Source of the DNA: Pseudooctadecabacter sp.
GTDB taxonomy: Bacteria; Pseudomonadota; Alphaproteobacteria; Rhodobacterales; Rhodobacteraceae
Assembly (NCBI GenBank): GCA_020628265.1
Contig: JAHDFG010000006.1
Span: 1 to 22,311, forward strand
Length of the DNA stretch: 22,311 nt
Direction of reading: 5' to 3'
Translations under genes and position numbers: made by a program
In this document: positions 1-6,229 of the stretch, piece by piece
Position numbering within the stretch: the stretch's first letter is position 1
Layout: the number at the start of each line of letters is the position of its first letter
The notes under the pieces: model-generated
The model's input: the letters and a program-made list of their open reading frames with translations, nothing else
Database searches by the model: none
Told to the model about the DNA's origin: nothing

Positions 1-33
1 CAGCCTTCTTTGGCTCCTAAATATCCTGGGGGT

Positions 34-51
34 TTGGGGGCTAGCCCCCAA
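34..51. repeat. Perfect 18-bp palindrome (TTGGGGGCTAGCCCCCAA)
   Basis: The 18 bases read identically on both strands. They follow the string TAAATATCCTGGGGGTTT at 18-35. From memory, AAATATCC(C/T)GGGGG followed by a G/C palindrome is common between genes in roseobacters, so this could be one copy of a dispersed intergenic repeat. Only the palindrome itself is seen here. A terminator or protein-binding role is also possible. Confidence 0.5.
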
Positions 52-55
52 TTCG

Positions 56-82
56 AAAAAAACCCCGACCAAAGGGCCGGGG
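56..82 (-). terminator. Rho-independent terminator of the response regulator gene
   Basis: An 8-bp stem with one mismatch (CCCCGACC at 63-70 against GGCCGGGG at 75-82) has a 4-base loop. Read on the minus strand it is followed by seven T (56-62). It lies about 60 bases past the stop codon of the minus-strand response regulator gene. A second small hairpin (GGTGATG 101-107 / CATCACC 114-120) sits between the stop codon and this terminator. Confidence 0.8.
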
Positions 83-143
83 CAAGTCCAACAGGGAGGT
101 GGTGATGTAACCCCATCACCAAAGGGATTTCGCAGGTGTGCGG

Positions 144-830
144 CTAGGCGACCAACCGGTAGCCCCCGCTCTCCGTCACAAGCAAACGCGCGTTGGACGG
201 ATCTGGTTCAATTTTTTGTCGCAGACGGTAAATATGCGTCTCCAACGTGTGGGTGGTGACGCCTGCGTTGTAGCCCCAGACCTCGTGCAGCAGCACGTCG
301 CGGGCAACAACGCCTTCGGTGGCACGGTAGAGGAATTTCAGGATGTTGGTTTCTTTCTCGGTCAGACGGATTTTCTTCTCGTCTTCCGTGATCAGCATCT
401 TCTGTGCGGGCTGGAAAGTGTAGGGCCCAAGCGTGAAAACGGCGTCTTCGGACTGCTCATGAGTGCGCAGCTGTGCGCGGATACGGGCCAGCAGAACCGG
501 AAACTTGAACGGCTTGGTCACATAATCGTTGGCACCCGCATCAAGGCCCAAAATTGTGTCGCTGTCGCCATCATGGCCGGTCAGCATCAGGATCGGGCAT
601 TTGACACCCTGCTTGCGCATCAGACGGCACAACTCACGCCCATCCGTGTCGGGCAGACCAACATCAAGGATCACAAGGTCGTACAGACCCTCTTTGGCCT
701 TCGTCATCGCCTCGGCACCGTTACCGGCCTCAAAGACGTCGAAGTCTTCGGTCATCAGCAACTGTTCACCCAACGCCTCGCGCAGGTCCTCATCATCGTC
801 AACCAGCAGTATCTTTTTAAGTTGTGCCAT
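144..830 (-). CDS. OmpR/PhoB-family response regulator
   Basis: This is a two-component transcription factor of 228 residues, the usual length for the family. The N-terminal receiver domain (about 6-118) shows the acidic pocket DDDED at 11-15, the phospho-acceptor D56 in LVILDVGLP, the conserved T84 and K106 in the KPF motif. The C-terminal winged-helix DNA-binding domain (about 130-228) contains RLTEKETNIL, the recognition-helix region THTLETHIYRLRQKI and the terminal hairpin ESGGYRLV. The ATG at 830 is preceded by AAGGAGAG, a good ribosome binding site. No sensor kinase is encoded next to it in this window, so its partner and target genes are unknown. It is divergent from ribA across a 156-base gap. 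The family call is firm, but the specific regulon cannot be told from the sequence. Confidence 0.95.
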   Translation of the reverse strand: MAQLKKILLVDDDEDLREALGEQLLMTEDFDVFEAGNGAEAMTKAKEGLYDLVILDVGLPDTDGRELCRLMRKQGVKCPILMLTGHDGDSDTILGLDAGANDYVTKPFKFPVLLARIRAQLRTHEQSEDAVFTLGPYTFQPAQKMLITEDEKKIRLTEKETNILKFLYRATEGVVARDVLLHEVWGYNAGVTTHTLETHIYRLRQKIEPDPSNARLLVTESGGYRLVA

Positions 831-920
831 CGTTTCGGTCTCTCCTTGGTCCCTTCACAAATGCGTTGCCCGCTGCGTTGTGACAAGTTTTGTAGCATTC
901 TGCTCACGTCGTCGTGTCGC

Positions 921-950
921 CCGTGGGGGAAATGTTTCAATTTCTCACGG
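921..950 (+). promoter_or_regulatory. Imperfect hairpin in the ribA leader
   Basis: CCGTG (921-925) pairs with CACGG (946-950), and inside that GAAAT (929-933) pairs with ATTTC (940-944). An asymmetric internal loop separates the two helices. The structure sits 36 bases before the chosen ribA start, in the divergent gap. It does not show the conserved core of the FMN (RFN) riboswitch. Any regulatory role is a guess. Confidence 0.3.
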
Positions 951-986
951 AAACGGCTATCGGAGAGGGCAAATCAGAGGCCATTT

Positions 987-2063
987 ATGTCATTCGCCCC
1001 CGACCTGACCGAACGCATTGCACGCGCCCGCGCCGACCTGCGCATGGGTGTGCCCGTCGTTTTGGAAGACGGTCTGGTCTTTTTGGCGGTCGAAACGTTG
1101 AGCCAAGCGCGGTTCGATGAATTGTCGAAAGAGGCAGACCCGATGGTGCTGTCCATCACCGGCTGGCGTGCAGAAACGCTGAAAGCGCGCATCTATGACA
1201 AAGACATCGCCCGTGTTGAGGTCCCCAGCGGCGCCACGCTGGCTTGGGTCCATTCCATTGCGGACCCAGCGGATGATCTGAACCACCCGATGAAGGGGCC
1301 GTTGAAAACCCAGCGTGATGGTGCGGCGGGCCCCCACCGCGCGGCAATCGCGCTGGCGAAGTCCGCGCGGCTTTTACCGGCTGTCATATCGATGACGACC
1401 GAAAATCCCTACGGTTTTGCCCTTGCGCATAATCTGACGTTGCTGCCCACCAATGCCGTCATCACCGCCGAACTCAGCGCGATGAACCAGATTATCCACG
1501 CAAAGCTGCCCACGGAAGCATCAGACGAAGGCCGTTTGCACATCTTCCGTCCCGATGACGGGGGGGAGGAACACTACGCCATGGAGTTTGGCCACCCCGA
1601 CCGGTCCGAGCCGGTTCTGGCCCGTCTACACTCCGCCTGCTTTACAGGGGACGTTCTTGGCAGTCTGAAATGCGATTGCGGACCACAGTTGCGCAGTGCG
1701 ATGGCGCATATGGGGCAAGAAGGGTCTGGCGTGCTGCTTTACCTGAACCAAGAAGGGCGCGGCATCGGTCTGGCCAACAAGATGCGAGCTTATTCGCTGC
1801 AAGATCAGGGTTTCGACACCGTAGAGGCCAACCACCGGTTGGGGTTCGAGGACGACGAACGTGATTTCCGCATCGGCGGGGATATCCTGAAGCAGATGGG
1901 GTTTTCCAAGGTACGGTTGTTGACGAACAACCCTGCGAAGGTGGCCCGATTACAAAACTGCGGGTTGGAGGTTGTCGAACGGGTGCCGTTGAAGGTGGGC
2001 AAAACCGCGTTCAATGCGAATTACCTTGCAACCAAGGCCAAGAAGTCAGGCCATCTGCTTTAG
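987..2063 (+). CDS. ribA: GTP cyclohydrolase II with degenerate RibB-like N-terminal domain
   Basis: It converts GTP to 2,5-diamino-6-ribosylamino-pyrimidinone 5'-phosphate, the first step of riboflavin synthesis in the cytoplasm. The product is 358 residues. The C-terminal half (about 180-345) is a clear RibA domain: zinc ligands C218, C229 and C231 in HSACFTGDVLGSLKCDCG, then NQEGRGIGL (254-262), the DTVEANHRLGF block (277-287) and LLTNNPAKV (311-319). The first ~165 residues resemble a 3,4-dihydroxybutanone-4-phosphate synthase domain (DLRMGVPVVLEDG at the start) but lack its acidic DDEDRENE active-site motif, so that half is probably not catalytic. The frame stays open far upstream. ATG 987 is chosen because upstream translation overlaps the response regulator antisense and resembles no RibA. 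The ribosome binding site (AGAGG) is weak. The stop overlaps the stop of the convergent permease gene by 4 bases. Confidence 0.92.
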   Translation: MSFAPDLTERIARARADLRMGVPVVLEDGLVFLAVETLSQARFDELSKEADPMVLSITGWRAETLKARIYDKDIARVEVPSGATLAWVHSIADPADDLNHPMKGPLKTQRDGAAGPHRAAIALAKSARLLPAVISMTTENPYGFALAHNLTLLPTNAVITAELSAMNQIIHAKLPTEASDEGRLHIFRPDDGGEEHYAMEFGHPDRSEPVLARLHSACFTGDVLGSLKCDCGPQLRSAMAHMGQEGSGVLLYLNQEGRGIGLANKMRAYSLQDQGFDTVEANHRLGFEDDERDFRIGGDILKQMGFSKVRLLTNNPAKVARLQNCGLEVVERVPLKVGKTAFNANYLATKAKKSGHLL

Positions 2064-2905
2064 CGGGCAAATCGCAGCAGCACCGCGCCACAGATCGTAG
2101 CAAAGGTCGCGCCGACCTTCAGCAGGTCCAACCGCTCCTTCATGAAGAACACCCCGATGAAGAGTGCAAAGACGATGGACGTCTCACGCAAGGCCGTCAC
2201 CAACGCAATCGGGGCCTGCATGAACCCCCAGACTACCAAGGCATAGGCCGCGTAGGATGCGGCCCCACCGAAAATGAAAACAAACCTGCCCTCGGTCGCC
2301 AGACGAGACAACACACCCGGTTTGTGGAACCGCAAGAACAACGCAAAGATGATCCCGTTGCAGATCGCCGACCAGCCGTAAAACCCGACAGCCGTGCCCG
2401 CCACACGCGCGCCCAGACCATCGACCAGCGAATAGCCAGCGATGAAACAGCCCGTGACTGCGGCCAAGGTTGCAGCCTTGGGATTGCGGTTGCCCCCTTG
2501 CCCCCGCACCAGCCCGAGCGACAAAAGACCGGTCGCGATCAGAACGATGGCAGCGACCTCAACCCAACCCAATACGACGTTAAGCAAACTGACGGACACC
2601 AGAGCCACCAAGAGCGGCGCGATCCCGCGTGCGACGGGGTAGACCTGTGTCAGGTCTCCAATCCGGTAGGAATTCAGCAAAAATATCTGGTAGCCGAAAT
2701 GCAGCACCAAACTGCCGATCAGATAAGGCCAACACGCAAGATCCGGCATGGGCACAAACATCAGCCCAACGGCGGCATAAGGAATGTGCCCCACGATAAC
2801 CCCTGCCATGCTCAGGTGTTTATCGGCTGCCCCCTTGGCCATAGCATTCCATGTCGCATGCAACAGCGCCGCGATAAGAGTGGTGAAAATTACGATTGTG
2901 GGCAT
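2060..2905 (-). CDS. EamA/DMT-family permease
   Basis: This 281-residue integral membrane protein is almost wholly hydrophobic, with about ten predicted transmembrane helices in two similar halves, the layout of EamA drug/metabolite transporters. The first half begins at residue 1 with a helix carrying ALLHATWNAMAKG, a signature often seen in this family. The second half starts near residue 145. The C-terminal segment has the typical ALRETSIVFALFIGVFFMKE sequence (about 239-258), which includes the conserved glutamate after the penultimate helix. The ATG at 2905 follows AAGGA with suitable spacing. The substrate cannot be inferred; family members export amino acids, nucleotides or other small metabolites. 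It is convergent with ribA (4-base stop overlap) and divergent from the L,D-transpeptidase-like gene. Confidence 0.88.
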   Translation of the reverse strand: MPTIVIFTTLIAALLHATWNAMAKGAADKHLSMAGVIVGHIPYAAVGLMFVPMPDLACWPYLIGSLVLHFGYQIFLLNSYRIGDLTQVYPVARGIAPLLVALVSVSLLNVVLGWVEVAAIVLIATGLLSLGLVRGQGGNRNPKAATLAAVTGCFIAGYSLVDGLGARVAGTAVGFYGWSAICNGIIFALFLRFHKPGVLSRLATEGRFVFIFGGAASYAAYALVVWGFMQAPIALVTALRETSIVFALFIGVFFMKERLDLLKVGATFATICGAVLLRFAR

Positions 2906-2993
2906 AAAGAGTCCTTTTGATGAACCTTAAGCCGGACCCTAAGCCAAGAACCAGCCCTTGCAGCACTGCTGCATCTCTGGTCAGCCTGTCGCC

Positions 2994-3488
2994 ATGAAAC
3001 CAACCGATCTCGTCGTCACACCAACCGGACTGCGTTTTATGGGGCGCAGGTTCCCCTGTTCCATTGGCAAAGGGGGCGTCCTCACCCGCAAGGCCGAAGG
3101 AGATGGGGCGACACCTCGTGGCACACACCGGCTTGTGGGAATGCTCTATCGTCCTGATCGCATGTCGCGACCTGCGGATTGGGCCCTGCCGATCCGGCAC
3201 GGCGATCTGTGGTCCGACGACCCGACCCACGAAGACTACAATCTGATGGTTCGGGCACCTTACCCCCATAGCCACGAAAAACTGCGGCGGGCGGACCGGC
3301 TGTATGACCTGATCCTTCTGACGGACTGGAATTGGCCCTATGCCGTTAAAGGGCGTGGATCGGCTATCTTTATCCACCGCTGGCGCAAGCGCGGGCATCC
3401 GACCGAAGGCTGCATCGGGTTGGACCCGCGCCATCTGCGCTGGATCGCCCCGCGCATCCGGCACAGCACGCGTCTGATCGTCCTTTAG
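2994..3488 (+). CDS. L,D-transpeptidase (YkuD-like) family protein
   Basis: This 164-residue protein has the YkuD/ErfK catalytic signature near its end: a histidine in FIHRW (H128) and, twelve residues on, the nucleophile in PTEGCIGL (C140). Such enzymes form 3-3 or lipoprotein cross-links in peptidoglycan, or have related cysteine transacylase activity. The fold matches the short COG3786-type proteins often found singly in Rhodobacterales. No signal peptide is visible with the ATG start at 2994, and none is gained with the upstream in-frame TTG at 2958 (176 residues), so export is not shown. Neither start has a clear ribosome binding site; ATG is preferred. The stop overlaps the convergent yggS stop by 4 bases. 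The role in cell-wall metabolism is inferred from the family only. Confidence 0.82.
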   Translation: MKPTDLVVTPTGLRFMGRRFPCSIGKGGVLTRKAEGDGATPRGTHRLVGMLYRPDRMSRPADWALPIRHGDLWSDDPTHEDYNLMVRAPYPHSHEKLRRADRLYDLILLTDWNWPYAVKGRGSAIFIHRWRKRGHPTEGCIGLDPRHLRWIAPRIRHSTRLIVL

Positions 3489-4144
3489 GTGGCTGGCGGC
3501 ACCCGCTCCCCGAAAATCGCCGAACCGACCCGAACGTGAGTGGCCCCAAACGCGATGGCCTTTTCAAAATCGCCCGACATCCCCATCGAGAGGTCTGGCA
3601 AGCCGTTCCGTTCAGCAATCTTGGCCAACAGCGCAAAATGCAGTGACGGTTCTTCGTCAACGGGGGGAATGCACATCAAGCCGCGAACGGGCAAATCCAT
3701 CCCTTGCGCCTCTTTGATAAAGGCATCCGCCTCGGATGGGATGACACCGGCCTTTTGTGGCTCTTCGCCGGTATTCACTTGCACAAAGAGGTCGGGGCAC
3801 TGGCCCATCTCCTGCGCCAGACGCGCAAAGGTCTTGGCCAGTTTGGGGCGGTCCAGCGTGTGGATCGCTTGCGCCAACTCCATGGCCTGACGCGCCTTGT
3901 TGGTTTGCAGGGGGCCAATCAGGTGTAACTCCACCTCGGGAAAGTCCTGCCGGAAGTCGGGCCACTTTCCAGCCGCTTCCTGAACGCGGTTTTCACCAAA
4001 GACCCTGTGCCCCTGATCGAGAATCGCCTGCACCCGCTCATTGGGCTGAACCTTTGACACCGCAATAAGCGTCGTGCCGCCCTCAGGCCGCGCTGCCTTT
4101 CGCTCAGCCGCGCGGATACGGTCGGTAATCTCGGACAAGGACAT
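3485..4144 (-). CDS. yggS: YggS/PLPBP pyridoxal phosphate homeostasis protein
   Basis: This 219-residue cytoplasmic PLP-binding protein belongs to the YggS/PROSC family, which buffers pyridoxal 5'-phosphate and affects amino-acid and keto-acid balance without known enzyme activity. The PLP lysine is K31 in LIAVSKVQPNE. Other family blocks are VFGENRVQE (48-56), LHLIGPLQTNKA, the VNTGEEPQKAG stretch and the phosphate-binding MGMSGDFEKAIAFGATHVRV block near 187-206, followed by GSAIFGER. The length is normal for a bacterial member. The ATG at 4144 has AGGAG upstream. It is divergent from the porin gene and convergent with the L,D-transpeptidase-like gene. Confidence 0.95.
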   Translation of the reverse strand: MSLSEITDRIRAAERKAARPEGGTTLIAVSKVQPNERVQAILDQGHRVFGENRVQEAAGKWPDFRQDFPEVELHLIGPLQTNKARQAMELAQAIHTLDRPKLAKTFARLAQEMGQCPDLFVQVNTGEEPQKAGVIPSEADAFIKEAQGMDLPVRGLMCIPPVDEEPSLHFALLAKIAERNGLPDLSMGMSGDFEKAIAFGATHVRVGSAIFGERVPPAT

Positions 4145-4226
4145 CGCAAGCTCCTGAAGATGCTTTAGGTTTTATGTTTCATAACGACATATGCCGTGAC
4201 CTGCGCAAGGCCATTGTCCACTTGGC

Positions 4227-4260
4227 AAAAATGATTGTGTGGCAGGAGTGCATCATTTTT
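4227..4260. promoter_or_regulatory. Inverted repeat AAAAATGAT-N16-ATCATTTTT in the yggS/porin gap
   Basis: Two perfect 9-base arms (4227-4235 and 4252-4260) are separated by 16 bases, roughly two and a half helical turns from centre to centre. They lie in the 232-base divergent gap between yggS and the porin gene. This geometry suits a dimeric regulator operator. A cruciform or transcript hairpin is an alternative. The regulator is unknown. Confidence 0.45.
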
Positions 4261-4343
4261 CGGGCGGCTCCCCGAACGCAGGGCAATTCCCTTGAGTGTG
4301 CAGGGCTTTGGGCGCAAAGACAGTGCCAATGCTAGTTCAACTG

Positions 4344-4359
4344 GCATTCTCGAGAATGC
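4344..4359. promoter_or_regulatory. Perfect 16-bp palindrome in the porin leader (GCATTCTCGAGAATGC)
   Basis: The 16 bases read the same on both strands. They end 17 bases before the porin ATG and just before its AGGA ribosome binding site. An alternative stem, TGCCA (4324-4328) with TGGCA (4342-4346), shares bases with its left arm, so the two structures would exclude each other in RNA. It could be a repressor operator or an mRNA structure that governs stability or translation. Confidence 0.5.
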
Positions 4360-4376
4360 AAACACGAGGAATCAAC

Positions 4377-5534
4377 ATGAAACGCATCCTTCTTTCTTCT
4401 GCTGCGGTCATCAGCTTTGCTGGTGTTGCTGCTGCAGACGGCCACCTCGGCGTGACCTTCTCCGGTTCTGCCGAACTGGGCTTCAACGACACTGCCTATT
4501 CCACAACGCTGACGACGGACGCTGACGACGCAGATGCGTTGAACACTGCTTTCGGTGTCGACACTGCTGACTCCGGCTTCTACACCGATCTGGAAGTGAC
4601 CATCGGCCTCGCAGCTGAACTGGACAACGGCCTGACCGCTGCTGCCTCCATCGACCTGGAAGACCTGGCCGACGGCGCAGACGCAACCGAGTACGAACTG
4701 TCCCTGACCTCCGCAGACTCCGGCCTGTACTACGGCGACACCAACTTCGCTGCACAGAACGTCTGGGTTTCCGCAGGCGACATGGCTGCTGACAACTTCT
4801 CCGAAGCTGACGGCGAAGAAGTTCTTCGCGCCGAAATCGGCTTTGGCAACGTTGCAGCTCAGATGTCCTACGCAAACGGCGGTGGCGTCGCAGGTGCAGA
4901 CACGCTGGAGCAGCTCTCCTTGGGTGTATCCGCTGACTTCGGCAACGTGAACGTTGTTGCAGCATATCAGGACGCAGCTTCCGCAGCATTCACCGCTTCC
5001 CGCGGCGCAATGGACGCAGACGGTGACGGCGTGATGGGCGAAGCCGCTAATGGCGACTTCAACGGCGCTGAAGTGTTCGGTCTGTCTGTTGGCACGTCCT
5101 TCGCTGGCGCAGACGTTCGTCTGGCATACGCTGACAACGGCACCGAAGATTCCACCGGTATCTCCGTGTCCTACCCTGTTGGCCCTGTCACGGTTGACGC
5201 GTCCTACGCTGTGAACTCCGTGTCCGACGACAATTGGGACCTCTCCGTTGCATACGAAAACGGCCCGATCGCTGTGACCGTTTCCACGGACGAAGGCGAC
5301 GACTGGGGCATCGAAGGCTCCTACGACGTTGGCAACGGCCTGATGGTCTACGCTGGTGTTGTTGACGCAGGCGAAGACTTCTACATCGGCGGCGAGTACG
5401 ACCTCGGCTCCGGCGCAGCTCTGCTCGTGTCCTTCGCTGACGATGGCGACAACGACGAAGCCGCTGGCGACGACGACATCGGTGCACAAGACTACATGGT
5501 CGGCACCACTGTTGAGCTTTCCTTCGAGTTCTAA
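4377..5534 (+). CDS. Outer-membrane porin, acidic roseobacter type
   Basis: This is a secreted, very acidic beta-barrel protein of 385 residues. It has a clear signal peptide (MKRILLSSAAVISFAGVAAA, cleaved before DGHLG) and a C-terminus ending in phenylalanine (VELSFEF), as outer-membrane barrels recognised by the BAM machinery do. The mature part alternates short polar and hydrophobic strands with glycine- and aspartate-rich turns, such as GNVNVVAAYQ, GADVRLAYAD and YDVGNGLMVYAG. It should form a general diffusion pore, probably trimeric, though trimerisation is family knowledge. ATG 4377 is chosen because the signal peptide starts there and AGGA precedes it; upstream in-frame codons encode nothing signal-like. 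Codon choice is strongly skewed (alanine mostly GCT/GCA, aspartate nearly always GAC), unlike the neighbours, which fits very high expression. A strong terminator follows. Confidence 0.92.
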   Translation: MKRILLSSAAVISFAGVAAADGHLGVTFSGSAELGFNDTAYSTTLTTDADDADALNTAFGVDTADSGFYTDLEVTIGLAAELDNGLTAAASIDLEDLADGADATEYELSLTSADSGLYYGDTNFAAQNVWVSAGDMAADNFSEADGEEVLRAEIGFGNVAAQMSYANGGGVAGADTLEQLSLGVSADFGNVNVVAAYQDAASAAFTASRGAMDADGDGVMGEAANGDFNGAEVFGLSVGTSFAGADVRLAYADNGTEDSTGISVSYPVGPVTVDASYAVNSVSDDNWDLSVAYENGPIAVTVSTDEGDDWGIEGSYDVGNGLMVYAGVVDAGEDFYIGGEYDLGSGAALLVSFADDGDNDEAAGDDDIGAQDYMVGTTVELSFEF

Positions 5535-5557
5535 TCGAACCTGAAGAACGCTAAAGA

Positions 5558-5591
5558 GGGGCGGTTCCGAAAGGAGCCGCCCTTTCTTTTT
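5558..5591 (+). terminator. Rho-independent terminator of the porin gene
   Basis: A 10-bp stem (GGGCGGTTCC at 5559-5568 with GGAGCCGCCC at 5573-5582, one G-U pair) closes a GAAA tetraloop. It is followed by TTTCTTTTT. It begins 24 bases after the porin stop codon, so it isolates the porin transcript from the downstream lipoprotein-leuS run. Confidence 0.93.
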
Positions 5592-5684
5592 GTCCGGTAT
5601 CCCGCGACGAACCGCTCCGCACTTGTGACCCAAGCGCCCAATCGTTAGACATTTCACCAAGACGACCACAAGAAGGGCACCCCA

Positions 5685-6161
5685 GTGACTTCAAGAACCA
5701 AAGCACAACGCGCAATTGCTGCATTCGGCCTGCTGGCCGCCCTTGGCGCCTGTGGCGCAAGCGGCAGCTTGGGCAGCAATCCGTTCGGGTCGATCGGTAG
5801 CCTCGGCGGCGGTCGCACAGCCGAGGCCGCAACACAGCAGGCAGCCCGTACCCGAGGGGTCGAGAACGTGGCCGTGAACCGCTATTTGTGGGCCGCATCG
5901 CTGGACGTTCTGAATTTCCTGCCGGTCGAATCCGTTGATCCGTTCACTGGCGTGATCGTGTTCGGCTATGGCACCGCACCCGGCGGTAGCCGTGCCTATC
6001 GGGCCACCGTGGCCATCACCGACCCTGCCTTGGACGCGCGTTCCCTTAACGTTGCCTTGCTGACGCGGTCTGGCCCTGCGGCTGCGGAAACAACCCGCGC
6101 CATCGAAGACGCGATTCTAAGCCGCGCCCGCCAGTTGCGCATCTCTGACGGTGCGCTGTAA
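5685..6161 (+). CDS. DUF3576-family lipoprotein
   Basis: This 158-residue predicted lipoprotein begins at GTG 5685, preceded by GAAGGG. The N-terminus has a basic start, a hydrophobic stretch and the lipobox LGAC with the acyl-accepting cysteine at C23, so it is probably anchored in the cell envelope. A glycine/serine-rich linker (about 24-48) leads into a globular domain with blocks VNRYLWAASLDVLNFLPVES, DPFTGVIVFGYG and RAYRATVAITDPALDARSL. These match my memory of the alphaproteobacterial DUF3576 family, which typically lies directly upstream of leuS, lptE and holA as it does here. No biochemical function is known to me. Proximity to LptE suggests an envelope role, but that is inference. 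Confidence 0.85.
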   Translation: MTSRTKAQRAIAAFGLLAALGACGASGSLGSNPFGSIGSLGGGRTAEAATQQAARTRGVENVAVNRYLWAASLDVLNFLPVESVDPFTGVIVFGYGTAPGGSRAYRATVAITDPALDARSLNVALLTRSGPAAAETTRAIEDAILSRARQLRISDGAL

Positions 6162-6186
6162 AAGACGCCGACCCAACCAGTTTTCT

Positions 6187-6217
6187 ACGCCGGGTCCCGC
6201 ACCCGGCGTTTTCTTTT
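6187..6217 (+). terminator. Terminator-like hairpin directly upstream of leuS
   Basis: A perfect 9-bp stem (ACGCCGGGT at 6187-6195 with ACCCGGCGT at 6201-6209) has a 5-base loop and is followed by TTTTCTTTT. It ends 12 bases before the leuS ATG, so it separates the DUF3576 gene from leuS. It may be a simple terminator or an attenuator allowing partial read-through. Confidence 0.85.
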
Positions 6218-6229
6218 GAAAGAGCTATC

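Noticed and set aside
138..986. Upstream extension of the ribA frame by 283 codons
   Set aside because: It runs antisense through the whole response regulator gene, has no RibA-like content, and the protein similarity begins only after ATG 987.
831..986. FMN riboswitch ahead of ribA
   Set aside because: The hairpin at 921-950 does not contain the conserved RFN core segments, so no riboswitch is called.
2958..2993. TTG start for the L,D-transpeptidase-like gene
   Set aside because: It adds 12 residues with no signal-peptide character and no ribosome binding site. ATG 2994 is simpler, although neither is certain.
4296..4376. Extended porin start 27 codons upstream
   Set aside because: The signal peptide and ribosome binding site fix the start at 4377; the extension would bury the signal sequence.
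4332..5669. 445-codon open frame antisense to the porin
   Set aside because: It exists because the porin's skewed codons avoid stops on the other strand. The translation is cysteine/valine-rich with no domain, and it crosses the porin terminator.
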